64,000 nt of DNA, taken from NCBI RefSeq assembly GCF_003493605.1, contig NZ_QQKA01000001.1:124001-188000 (forward strand), written 5' to 3'. This document shows, piece by piece, positions 42,137-51,094 of the stretch. The translations under genes were made by a program, and so were the position numbers. The DNA is from Haemophilus haemolyticus (lineage in GTDB: Bacteria; Pseudomonadota; Gammaproteobacteria; Enterobacterales; Pasteurellaceae). The notes beneath the pieces were generated by a model. It saw only the letters and a list, made by a program, of their open reading frames with translations, had not been told where the DNA came from and made no database searches. The stretch's first letter is position 1. Each line of letters opens with the position of its first letter.

Positions 42137-43351
42137 ATGAGTCATACATTTAGCACGTATGAAACCCTTGCACTAGCAAGCTTAGTCTTGCTCTTGGGTT
42201 ATTTTCTCGTTAAACGAATCAGCATCTTAAAAACCTTCAACATTCCTGAGCCAGTTGTTGGTGGTTTTATTGTTGCCATTGGTCTTTTAATTTGGAATAA
42301 AGTAGACGGTACATCCTTTAACTTCGATAAGAATTTGCAAACTACCATGATGTTAGTGTTCTTCACTTCTATTGGTTTAAGCGCAAACTTTTCCCGTTTA
42401 ATTAAAGGCGGAAAACCACTCGTTGTATTTTTATTCATTGCTGCATTATTAATCTTAGGACAAAACGTCATTGGTATTGCAAGTTCAATGGCATTAGGAA
42501 TCCATCCCGCTTATGGTTTACTTGCAGGTTCAGTAACTTTAACAGGTGGTCACGGCACTGGAGCTGCTTGGGCAGATACATTTGCACATCAATTTAATCT
42601 ACAAGGTGCAACTGAAATTGCCCTTGCCTGTGCAACTTTCGGTTTAGTCTTTGGTGGTATCATCGGTGGTCCTGTCGCTCGTTTCTTATTAAATCGCCAA
42701 AAACAAGGCGAAAATCCTGAAAATGATGAAGTTGATGACATTCAAGAAGCATTTGAACACCCAACTTATAAACGTAAAATTACCGCACGTTCATTAATTG
42801 AAACAATTGCAATGATTTCAGTATGTTTATTAATTGGTCAATATTTAGATGTACAAACAAAAGGTACTGCACTCCAATTACCAACTTTCGTATGGTGTTT
42901 ATTCACTGGTGTTATTGTCCGCAATATTTTAACCAACATTTTCCGTTTCCAAGTAGCAGAATCCGCTATTGACGTATTAGGTAGCGTAGGCTTATCCATC
43001 TTTTTAGCAATTGCTTTAATGTCATTAAGACTTTGGGAACTTGCAGGTTTAGCAATTGACGTATTAATTGTTCTGGCTATTCAAGTAGCATTTATGGCTG
43101 CCTTTGCAATTTTCATTACTTATCGAGCAATGGGTAAAGATTACGATGCCATCGTATTAAGTGCTGGACACTGTGGTTTTGGTTTAGGCGCAACCCCAAC
43201 AGCAATCGCAAATATGCAAGCTATTACCAGCCGTTTTGGGCCATCGCACAAAGCATTTTTAATCGTTCCAATGGTCGGTGCATTCTTTATCGACCTAATC
43301 AACGCAGCATTATTGAAAATCTCATTTGCAGTTGTAAATATGCTCGCGTAA
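42137..43351 (+). CDS. gltS: Sodium/glutamate symporter GltS
   Basis: GltS (404 aa) imports glutamate with Na+. About ten to eleven membrane segments are visible, with two inverted repeats carrying the GGHGTGAAW (near 140) and GHCGFGLGATP (near 348) loops that form the transport site. GGGAGATCC precedes the ATG. It ends directly at an uptake core and is followed by a hairpin, before hypA. Confidence 0.96.
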   Translation: MSHTFSTYETLALASLVLLLGYFLVKRISILKTFNIPEPVVGGFIVAIGLLIWNKVDGTSFNFDKNLQTTMMLVFFTSIGLSANFSRLIKGGKPLVVFLFIAALLILGQNVIGIASSMALGIHPAYGLLAGSVTLTGGHGTGAAWADTFAHQFNLQGATEIALACATFGLVFGGIIGGPVARFLLNRQKQGENPENDEVDDIQEAFEHPTYKRKITARSLIETIAMISVCLLIGQYLDVQTKGTALQLPTFVWCLFTGVIVRNILTNIFRFQVAESAIDVLGSVGLSIFLAIALMSLRLWELAGLAIDVLIVLAIQVAFMAAFAIFITYRAMGKDYDAIVLSAGHCGFGLGATPTAIANMQAITSRFGPSHKAFLIVPMVGAFFIDLINAALLKISFAVVNMLA

Positions 43352-43381
43352 AGTGCGGTTGAAATTGACAATGTTTTAGAG

Positions 43382-43414
43382 AAATGCCTTTATCTTGAAT
43401 TGATAAAGGCATTT
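43382..43414 (+). terminator. Terminator after gltS
   Basis: AAATGCCTTTATC and GATAAAGGCATTT form a 13-base-pair stem with a seven-base loop, followed by T-rich sequence, 32 bases before hypA. Confidence 0.85.
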
Positions 43415-43445
43415 ATTTTAAGAAAGAAAAACAAAAGGAAAAATT

Positions 43446-43787
43446 ATGCACGAATTATCTCTTTGTCAAAATATGCTAGAAATAGTAGAACAACAATGTA
43501 AGAGCCACGATATAAAAAAAGTCACGGATCTTTGGTTGGAAATTGGCGCACTCTCTTGTGTAGAACCTGATGCATTAGAATTTTGTTTTGATATAACTTT
43601 TCAAGGTACGGCTGCTGAAGGCTGTAAACTTCATCTCATTCCTATTGCAGCACAAGCCTGGTGTTGGCAATGTCAAAAATTAGTTGAGATACAAGCTCAT
43701 CATGATTCTTGTCCAAATTGTGGCAGCATACACTTGCAACGACAAAGCGGTGATGAATTACGTATTAAAGAAATTGCCTTTGAATAG
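43446..43787 (+). CDS. hypA: Hydrogenase nickel-insertion protein HypA
   Basis: HypA (113 aa) delivers nickel to [NiFe]-hydrogenase precursors with HypB. It starts MHELSLCQN, with the nickel-binding His2, and has the zinc site CWQC (73-76) and CPNC (89-92). AAGGAAAAATT precedes the ATG. No hydrogenase or other hyp gene is in the window. It follows the gltS terminator and converges with fdhF, so it is a lone maturation gene next to a formate dehydrogenase. Together these two are parts of a formate-hydrogenlyase system, whose remaining genes would have to be elsewhere. Confidence 0.93.
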   Translation: MHELSLCQNMLEIVEQQCKSHDIKKVTDLWLEIGALSCVEPDALEFCFDITFQGTAAEGCKLHLIPIAAQAWCWQCQKLVEIQAHHDSCPNCGSIHLQRQSGDELRIKEIAFE

Positions 43788-43847
43788 ACCGCTCTTTTTA
43801 ACATTTCCAATATTCTTACCCATATCATATTTCATTAAGCATAAAAA

Positions 43848-43870
43848 AGGACAGGCATAAAGCCTGTCCT
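43848..43870 (-). terminator. Terminator of fdhF
   Basis: AGGACAGGC and GCCTGTCCT form a nine-base-pair stem with a five-base loop and six T after it on the minus strand; it lies between converging hypA and fdhF. Confidence 0.85.
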
Positions 43871-43889
43871 AATCATGATAAATATTATA

Positions 43890-46049
43890 TTAAGCCACAA
43901 GTGCGGTTTCTTTTAAACGAGATTTGAGCTTAGTATATTCAGTTACAACATAGTGCTCAGCCCAACGTTGATCTTCAATTTTTTCGATACGCACTGCGCT
44001 GTATTTATATTCCGGAGTACGAGATCCCGGATTTAAATGTTCAGCGGTGAGTTCGTTACATTTTCCGATCCACCATTGGTAAGTCATATAACACGCACCT
44101 TTGTTAGTACGAGAACTTACATCAGCACGAGATATAACTTTACCACGAGATGAAGAAATCCAAACAAGCTCATTATTCTTAATACCTAAAGCTTTCGCAT
44201 CTTGATCGTTCATTTGAACGAATCCTGGCTCATCAGCCAACGCAGCAAGTGCACGGCAGTTACCCGTCATTGAACGGCAAGAATAGTGACCAACTTCACG
44301 CACTGTAGAAAGCACTAACGGATATTCTTCAGAGACTTCTTCCATTGGTGGTTCCCAATCGCAAGCAAAGAACTCTGCTTTACCATTTGGACGGTCGAAG
44401 ATTTGACCTTCATACAAATATGTCGTGCCTTGATCTTCAGGGCCTTCATCCGTACATGGCCATTGAATATAACCCAAGCCTTCCATTTTCTCGTAAGTTG
44501 CACCTTTATAAATTGGGCAAAGCTCACGCAACTCATCCCAAATTTCTTTGGTATTGTTGTAATGCATTGGATAACCCAAAGCTTGTGCCATAAGACTAAT
44601 GATTTCCCAGTCGTCTTTCACATCACCAACAGGATCCACCGCTTTATAGAAACGTTGGAAACCACGGTCTGCTGCACTATAAACACCTTCGTGTTCTGCA
44701 CAAGATGTTGCTGGTAAAATCACATCCGCTTCCGCTGCCGTTTGAGTCATAAAGATATCTTGAACAATAATAAACTCAAGATCTTTAAAGGTTTGTTTCA
44801 TGGCATTCAAATCAGGTTCAGTTTGTAAAGTATCTTCACCCATAATATAGAATGCTTTGAGTTTACCTTCTGCCACAGCATGTGGTACTTCACTCAATGG
44901 TACACCTGGTTTGGTTGGAATAGACGGTACGCCCCATGCTTTCGCAAATTTAGCGTTGATTTCTGGATCCGCATAGCTTTGATAACCTGGTAAGGTATTA
45001 TATAAAGCCCCCATGTCACATGCGCCTTGTACGTTGTTTTGACCACGCACAGGGTTTACACCAACATTTGGTTTACCTAAGTTACCAGTAAGCATTGCCA
45101 AGCTTGCCAACGCACGTACAGTTTCCACACCTTGACGGAATTGACACACGCCCATACCCCAAAGAATTGTCGCTGTTTCTGCTTTCGCATAAGTGCGGGC
45201 AATTTCTCTCAACATTTCAGGCTCAATGCCAGTGATATGTTGAGTTGATTCAGGTGTATAAGCTTTTACAGTTTCATAGAATGCATCGAAATTTTCGGTA
45301 TGTTCATCGATGAATTTTTGATCTTGTAATCCTTCTTCAAGAATCACGTTCATCATTGCATTCAAAAATGCGACGTTGCTACCATTGGCAAGAGGCGCAT
45401 AAATGTCAGCAATACGAGCGGTTTCGATTTTACGAGGGTCACAAACAATAATCTTCGCCCCTTTTGCTTTTGCGTGGTTAATACGACGCGCCACAATAGG
45501 GTGAGATGTTGAGGCATTATACCCAAAGATAAATACGCATTTAGTGTCTTCAATCTCAACGATTGAGTTGGACATCGCGCCATTACCCACTGATTTGAGC
45601 AGACCTGCTACAGATGGGCCATGTCAGACACGTGCACAACAGTCAATGTTGTTATTGCCTAATACCGCACGAGCAAATTTTTGCATAACGAAATTCACTT
45701 CGTTACCTGGTCCACGAGAAGAACCCGTTACCATAATTGACTCGTTGCCATATTTTTCTCTAATTTCTTGTAAACGTTTTGCAGAATAGGAAATAGCCTC
45801 TTCCCAGCTCACTGGCGTGAACGGCTCACCACGTTTGTAGCGAATCATCGGTTGAGTTAGGCGAGGAGTGAGGATTTTTGTGTCATGCACGAAATCCCAG
45901 CCATAATATCCTTTCAGGCAAAGCTCCCGTTCGTTTGTTTTACCGTTTGCACCTTCAGCACCCACAATTTTGTTGTTCTCAACCAATAGATTGATTTTAC
46001 AACCTGAAGCGCAATACGGACAGACAGTAATCACTTTTTTAATTGCCAT
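43890..46049 (-). CDS. fdhF: Formate dehydrogenase H, selenoprotein FdhF
   Basis: FdhF (719 aa) is the molybdopterin enzyme that oxidises formate in formate hydrogenlyase. The frame is interrupted by one TGA at 45626-45624, decoded as selenocysteine 142 in CCARV-Sec-HGPSVAG, the position of Sec140 in E. coli FdhF. The 4Fe-4S cysteines are 10, 13, 17 and 44 (CPYCASGC, LCLKG). Downstream regions TGNLGKPNVGVNPVRGQNN, TVREVGHYSCRSMTGN and TYQWWIGKCNEL match FdhF, not the 1,000-residue FdnG/FdxG. It has no Tat signal, so it is cytoplasmic. The last codons contain an uptake core. RBS is AAGGAC. Annotated naively it would be split in two. Confidence 0.95.
45583..45626 (-). promoter_or_regulatory. 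Bacterial SECIS element in fdhF
   Basis: Starting at the TGA codon the mRNA can fold into a hairpin whose tip is GC-AGGTCT-GC (loop at 45601-45606), the apical loop of the E. coli fdhF SECIS that SelB binds. The lower stem has substitutions relative to E. coli, but the tip is unchanged. Confidence 0.85.
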
Positions 46050-46075
46050 AGTAATGTCCTTATTTTAGATAACCA

Positions 46076-46100
46076 GAATGAATTACTCATTCCGAGTAAT
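46076..46100. promoter_or_regulatory. Two overlapping inverted repeats upstream of fdhF
   Basis: GAATGA-ATTAC-TCATTC (46076-46092) and ATTACTC-ATTCC-GAGTAAT (46082-46100) overlap, each with a five-base spacer, 27-51 bases before the fdhF start and next to an ATTATA stretch. They could be a regulator site or alternative leader hairpins. No FNR site and no sigma-54 promoter is recognisable. The rest of 46101-46288 is AT-rich with one uptake core at 46209. Confidence 0.45.
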
Positions 46101-46288
46101 ATAATACGCCTAAATAAAGAACATAGGCTTATAAATTCTATGGATTTTTTGATATAAAACAGGTTTTAGATAATTTTTTAATATTCTGAGAAAACTCAAA
46201 GAAAAATGACCGCACTTTTGATAGCTAGGTCATTAGAAGAGGTGTATAAAAATTGGTATGAATAATAAGGCTTTACAAATATCAAATT

Positions 46289-47203
46289 TTATTTATTTTT
46301 CTTATTCAAATAAATCTGCTTTTCAACATAATTTATCATCTGTAACGCAATATCAACTCCGCTTGTTTTTTCAATCATTTCTAAGCCAGGACTGGCATTT
46401 ACCTCTAAAACCAATAATCCATTTTTTGAACAAATTAAATCCACGCCAGCCACATCTAAACCGATAGCTTTTGTTGCTCTAATGGCTATCTGTTTCTCAT
46501 CATCGCTTAGGGTAATTTTTTCAGTTTTTCCGCCACGATGACAATTCGCTCGAAACTCACCATCTTGTCCAATTCTCTGCATCGTTGCTACAACTTGATC
46601 ACCAATCACAAAACAACGAATATCCGCATTGCCCGCTTCTTCGATAAAATCTTGCTGCAACATAGATATATTGGTTTGCTTAAAAGCTTCCATAATGCTC
46701 ACCGCACTTTGTGGTTTTTCAGCCAAAATCACTCCAATTCCTTGTGAACCATTTAGCGTTTTTAAAATTGTCGGCGAACTGATATGAGGTGTCGTCGCCT
46801 GAGCTTGTACTTCACCGCCACTTAAAAGTGAATTGGGAATAGGAACACCAGCCTTCAGCAAAAGTTGCAAACTTTTCCACTTATCACGTGCATTTAAAAA
46901 TGCCTGAGATGAATTTAAACAAAAAGTCCCTTTGCCTTCAAAATGCTGTAAGACTGAACATCCCATTTGTGTACTTGTTGTGCCAAATCGAGGCAAAACA
47001 GCATCATAATTAGGCAATAAATAAGGATCCGATTCTGAATTTTCTTGATAAAAAATCTGAAAGTGCGGTGGATTTTGCGAGAGTTTTAATAAGCAACGAT
47101 TCGGATCTAAAATATCCATCTCATGCCCTTGATGTTCAGCCGCTTCTTTTAAGTGTTGGCAACTATAAAGACGAGGTTCGCGGCAAAGCATTAGTAATTT
47201 CAT
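46289..47203 (-). CDS. rimK: RimK-family ATP-grasp ligase
   Basis: A 304-residue RimK homologue. RimK adds glutamates to the C-terminus of ribosomal protein S6. ATP-grasp features are present: [17 protein letters not shown] (glycine-rich loop near 150), [17 protein letters not shown] and the metal site [15 protein letters not shown]. In E. coli rimK and grxA are also near each other; here they are divergent. The exact substrate in this organism is not certain. Confidence 0.88.
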   Translation of the reverse strand: MKLLMLCREPRLYSCQHLKEAAEHQGHEMDILDPNRCLLKLSQNPPHFQIFYQENSESDPYLLPNYDAVLPRFGTTSTQMGCSVLQHFEGKGTFCLNSSQAFLNARDKWKSLQLLLKAGVPIPNSLLSGGEVQAQATTPHISSPTILKTLNGSQGIGVILAEKPQSAVSIMEAFKQTNISMLQQDFIEEAGNADIRCFVIGDQVVATMQRIGQDGEFRANCHRGGKTEKITLSDDEKQIAIRATKAIGLDVAGVDLICSKNGLLVLEVNASPGLEMIEKTSGVDIALQMINYVEKQIYLNKKNK

Positions 47204-47319
47204 AATATTTCACTCATTGTCTACGATGTTCCGTATATTACACGAATAAAAACACTTTATGTAGACGATAAAAATCGGGTAGAATTGCCTAGAATTTTTA
47301 ACTCAAAAAAGGAAATCTT

Positions 47320-47583
47320 ATGTTCGTTGTTATTTTTGGTCGTCCTGGCTGCCCTTACTGTGTGCGTGCAAAAAACCTTGCTGAAAAATTAAAAGGCGAA
47401 GTTGCTGATTTCGACTATCGTTATGTGGATATTCACGCAGAAGGCATTACTAAAGAAGATTTATCAAAATCTGTCGGCAAACCAGTAGAAACCGTACCAC
47501 AAATCTTTATTGATGAAAAACCAATCGGTGGTTGCACTGATTTTGAAGCATTAATGAAAGAACAATTTGGTATCGTTGCTTAA
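47320..47583 (+). CDS. grxA: Glutaredoxin 1 GrxA
   Basis: GrxA (87 aa) is a glutathione-dependent dithiol oxidoreductase serving ribonucleotide reductase and similar enzymes. The active site is CPYC at 11-14 and the glutathione-binding elements TVPQIFID and GGCTDFEAL are intact. AAAGGAAATCTT precedes the ATG. A pair of inverted elements, GTCTAC (47219) and GTAGAC (47261), lies in the divergent promoter region, and TTTATG-18-TAGAAT may be its promoter. Confidence 0.96.
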   Translation: MFVVIFGRPGCPYCVRAKNLAEKLKGEVADFDYRYVDIHAEGITKEDLSKSVGKPVETVPQIFIDEKPIGGCTDFEALMKEQFGIVA

Positions 47584-47601
47584 TTTTTCTTTTTAATTTA
47601 C

Positions 47602-47635
47602 AAAAAAGCCACTTTCAATTGAAAGTGGCTTTTTT
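47602..47635. terminator. Bidirectional terminator between grxA and fabB
   Basis: A 34-base perfect palindrome, AAAAAAGCCACTTTCAA and its complement, between two converging genes. Confidence 0.9.
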
Positions 47636-47647
47636 CATAAAAGAGTC

Positions 47648-48868
47648 TTAACTGTTATAACGTTTAAAAATTAATGTTGCATTTGTACCACCAAAACCAA
47701 AGCTATTTGACATGACAGTTTGTAATCCTGCATTTTCTTTCGTCTCAGTAACGATATTGCAACCTTCAGCGGCTTCATCTAAGGTTTCGATATTAATACT
47801 TGGTGCAATAAAGTCATTATCAAGCATTAATAAAGTATAAATTGCTTCGTGTGCACCTGCTGCCCCTAAAGAATGACCAGTCATTGATTTAGTTGAAGAA
47901 ATAGCTGGGATTTTATCGCCAAATACATTTTTGATTGCACCTAATTCTTTCACGTCACCTACTGGTGTAGATGTACCGTGTACGTTAATGTAATCAATTG
48001 GGGTATCTATAGTTGCCATTGCTTGTTTCATACAACGCTCTGCACCTTCACCGCTTGGTGCAACCATATCGTAACCATCAGAGGTTGCGCCATAACCTAC
48101 AATTTCAGCGTAGATTTTTGCACCACGAGCAAGTGCATGTTCTAATTCTTCCACAACCACAACAGCACCACCACCAGCAATAACGAAACCATCGCGGTTT
48201 GCATCATAAGCACGAGATGCTTTTTCTGGCGTGTCATTGTATTTAGTTGAAACTGCCCCCATTGCATCAAACTCAGTAGCACATTCCCAAGATAATTCTT
48301 CTGCACCACCAGCAAAAACCACATCTTGTTTGCCTAATTGAATTAACTCAACCGCATGACCAATACAATGTGCAGAGGTTGCACAAGCAGAACTGATTGA
48401 ATAGTTCACACCACGGATTTTATAAGGGGTGGCTAAACAAGCGGAAACACTTGAAGCCATAGTTTTCGTTACAGCATAAGGGCCAATTGCTTTTACACCG
48501 CGAGGGCCACGTACCGCATCACACGCCACTAATTGATTATGTGCAGAACCTGTACCTGCACCAATCACTAAACCAGTACGATCATTAGAAACTTGATCTT
48601 CTGTTAAGCCTGCATCCTCAATCGCTTCACGCATAGAAAGATAAGCATAAGCCGCTGCATCACCCATAAAACGGAACACTTTACGATCAATGTGCTCGCT
48701 TGGGTTTAATTTGATTGTTCCGGCAACATGGCTACGCATATTCATTTCAACAAACTCAGGCACAACTTCAATACCTGATTTACCTGCTTTTAATGAAGCC
48801 AATACTTCTTCTTTGTTGTTACCGATACTTGAAATAATCCCAAAGCCTGTAATTACAGCTCTTCTCAT
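47648..48868 (-). CDS. fabB: 3-oxoacyl-ACP synthase I FabB
   Basis: FabB (406 aa) elongates acyl-ACPs and is essential for unsaturated fatty acids, acting on the product of FabA. The catalytic triad is Cys162 (SACATSAHC), His297 ([11 protein letters not shown]) and His332 ([11 protein letters not shown]). It starts [17 protein letters not shown], as expected for FabB and not FabF. mnmC is divergent, as in E. coli. Confidence 0.98.
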   Translation of the reverse strand: MRRAVITGFGIISSIGNNKEEVLASLKAGKSGIEVVPEFVEMNMRSHVAGTIKLNPSEHIDRKVFRFMGDAAAYAYLSMREAIEDAGLTEDQVSNDRTGLVIGAGTGSAHNQLVACDAVRGPRGVKAIGPYAVTKTMASSVSACLATPYKIRGVNYSISSACATSAHCIGHAVELIQLGKQDVVFAGGAEELSWECATEFDAMGAVSTKYNDTPEKASRAYDANRDGFVIAGGGAVVVVEELEHALARGAKIYAEIVGYGATSDGYDMVAPSGEGAERCMKQAMATIDTPIDYINVHGTSTPVGDVKELGAIKNVFGDKIPAISSTKSMTGHSLGAAGAHEAIYTLLMLDNDFIAPSINIETLDEAAEGCNIVTETKENAGLQTVMSNSFGFGGTNATLIFKRYNS

Positions 48869-49016
48869 TGCTTCTTCCTTATTGTTTTATATGTAAAAAT
48901 AACGGCTCAAAATTACTACGAAATAAAAATATTTCAAGCAATAATTCATTTGTTCGACCAGTTTAGAAAATCGCGTTATTATACGCAAATTTCATTAGGC
49001 AAGGAAGGAATAAAAA

Positions 49017-51029
49017 ATGACCTTTAGCGTGCAACATGCTGAGATTCACTTCAATCAAAACCATATTCCCGTCTCCGATCAATTCGATGATGTCTATTTT
49101 TCTAACAAAAATGGATTAGCAGAAACAGATTATGTTTTTCTACAGGGTAATCAACTTTGGGAACGTTGGATAAGCCACAACGAGGCTAATTTTGTCATCG
49201 CCGAAACAGGATTTGGTACAGGATTAAATTTCTTCGCGGTAAGCCAATTATTCCGTGAATTTCGCCAGCAACACAAGAATCATCCTTTAAAACGCCTAAA
49301 TTTTATTTCCTTTGAAAAATATCCGCTAAAAATCACCGCACTTTCGCAAGCGCATCTTGCCTATCCGCAGTTTGAAGATTTAAGCGCTCATTTGCAACGT
49401 TATTGGCCTTCATTGATTCTAGGTTGTCATCGTATCGATTTTGGAGAGACCACGTTAGATTTATGGCTGGGTGATGTATCAGAAAACTTGCCACAACTTG
49501 GCGATTATATGAATGAACGTATTGATGCTTGGTTTTTAGATGGTTTTGCTCCGAGCAAAAATCCTGAAATGTGGAATGATGATCTTTATAATCTGATGTT
49601 TCGTTTCACAAAACCCAATGGTTCTTTTGCCACCTTCACCGCAGCAAGTGCGGTCAGAAAAGGGCTTGAATCCGCAGGCTTTAATGTGACCAAGCGTAAA
49701 GGCTTCGGCAAAAAGCGAGAATGTTTAAGTGGGCTAAAAATACAATCAAACTCTACCGCACTTTCCACACCTTGGTATCTTGCTCAGCCTGCGAAAATGG
49801 AAAAACAAGATGTCGCTATTACCGGCGGTGGTATTGCTTCTCTTTGTGCTGCCATTTCCTTAGTAAAACGTGGGGCAAAAGTCACCATTTATTGTGAGGA
49901 TGACGCGCTTGCACTCAATGCCTCAGGCAATAAACAAGGCGCATTTTATCCGCAACTTAGCGATGATAATGGGCTCACCGTTGATTTTTACCTGCACGCT
50001 TTTAGTTACGGTCGCCAATTACTTGATTGGGCGAACACACAAAACATAGCGTTTGAACACGAATTTTGTGGCGTGGCACTATGTGCTTACAACGAAAAAA
50101 GTGCGGTTAAATTAACAAAGATTTCTCAGCTTGGTTTGCCGAACGAAATCTTCCAAATACTGAATGCTGAACAACTCAGTGAAAAAGTGGGATTACCGCT
50201 TAATTGCGAAGGCGGTTGGATTGAGCAAGGCGCTTGGCTTGCACCAAGACAATTTGTTCAAAATGCCTTTTCATTTCTTGAAAAGCAGGGGGTCGTCATT
50301 AAAACCTCACAAAAAATTACCGCACTTTCTCAACAAGAAAAAGGTTGGGAACTAGAAAATACGCAAGGTCAAACATACTGCCATGAAGTCGTCATTCTTG
50401 CGAACGGATATAAAATTACTGATTTTGTTCAAACAGAAAAGCTACCGCTCTACCCTATCCGCGGGCAAGTTAGTCAAATTCCAACATCAGAAAACTTACT
50501 CAAACTGAAATCTGTGCTTTGTTATGATGGCTATCTCACCCCAGCCGATCAATTAAAAACCTCACATTGCATCGGCGCAAGCCATATCCGTGATAATGTT
50601 GATCGCCATTTTAGCGAACAAGAACAACAAGAAAATCAACAAAAACTCCAACAAAATATCGTCCAACCTTGGACGCAAGATGTGGATACATCAGGTAATC
50701 TCGCTCGTGTAGGCATCCGCTGCTCCGTAAGAGATCTTGCCCCAATGGTTGGAAACGTACCTAATTTTGAACAGCAACAAGTGGATTATTACAATCTATT
50801 TAACCTCCGTCGTCGTAAACAACCTATTCAAAGTGCAGCCAATTTTCAGAATCTTTTCTTAATCGCAGCCTTAGGTTCTCGAGGTCTCACCTCCGCTCCA
50901 CTATTAGGCGAGACCTTAGCCTCAATCATTTATGGAGAGCCATTACCAATAAGCGAAGCTATATTACATAACCTTTCAGCTAACCGAGCTTGGGTGAGAA
51001 AGTGGTTGAAAGGAAGCATCGTGGAATAA
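49017..51029 (+). CDS. mnmC: tRNA mnm5s2U biosynthesis bifunctional protein MnmC
   Basis: MnmC (670 aa) finishes 5-methylaminomethyl-2-thiouridine at the wobble position. The N-terminal methyltransferase (1-240) has [11 protein letters not shown] and the [17 protein letters not shown] region; the C-terminal FAD oxidase (about 265-670) starts with [18 protein letters not shown]. Both activities should be present. The gene contains five uptake cores within about 1 kb (49335-50327), the densest cluster in the window. Divergent from fabB; converges with sppA. Confidence 0.96.
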   Translation: MTFSVQHAEIHFNQNHIPVSDQFDDVYFSNKNGLAETDYVFLQGNQLWERWISHNEANFVIAETGFGTGLNFFAVSQLFREFRQQHKNHPLKRLNFISFEKYPLKITALSQAHLAYPQFEDLSAHLQRYWPSLILGCHRIDFGETTLDLWLGDVSENLPQLGDYMNERIDAWFLDGFAPSKNPEMWNDDLYNLMFRFTKPNGSFATFTAASAVRKGLESAGFNVTKRKGFGKKRECLSGLKIQSNSTALSTPWYLAQPAKMEKQDVAITGGGIASLCAAISLVKRGAKVTIYCEDDALALNASGNKQGAFYPQLSDDNGLTVDFYLHAFSYGRQLLDWANTQNIAFEHEFCGVALCAYNEKSAVKLTKISQLGLPNEIFQILNAEQLSEKVGLPLNCEGGWIEQGAWLAPRQFVQNAFSFLEKQGVVIKTSQKITALSQQEKGWELENTQGQTYCHEVVILANGYKITDFVQTEKLPLYPIRGQVSQIPTSENLLKLKSVLCYDGYLTPADQLKTSHCIGASHIRDNVDRHFSEQEQQENQQKLQQNIVQPWTQDVDTSGNLARVGIRCSVRDLAPMVGNVPNFEQQQVDYYNLFNLRRRKQPIQSAANFQNLFLIAALGSRGLTSAPLLGETLASIIYGEPLPISEAILHNLSANRAWVRKWLKGSIVE

Positions 51030-51046
51030 TTTTACTGCAAAAAAAT

Positions 51047-51075
51047 AACAGCACAGGTATTAAACTTGTGCTGTT
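51047..51075. terminator. Terminator between mnmC and sppA
   Basis: AACAGCACA and TGTGCTGTT form a nine-base-pair stem around 11 bases (with further pairing inside), with A-run on the left; converging genes. Confidence 0.75.
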
Positions 51076-51094
51076 CACATAATAAACGTAAATT

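Noticed and set aside
43890-46049. fdhF as a pseudogene broken by a stop codon
   Set aside because: The stop is TGA exactly at the selenocysteine position of the family, is followed by a SECIS hairpin, and both sides are fully conserved.
46050-46288. Sigma-54 promoter or FNR site before fdhF
   Set aside because: No GG-N10-GC element and no TTGAT-N4-ATCAA match was found on either strand.
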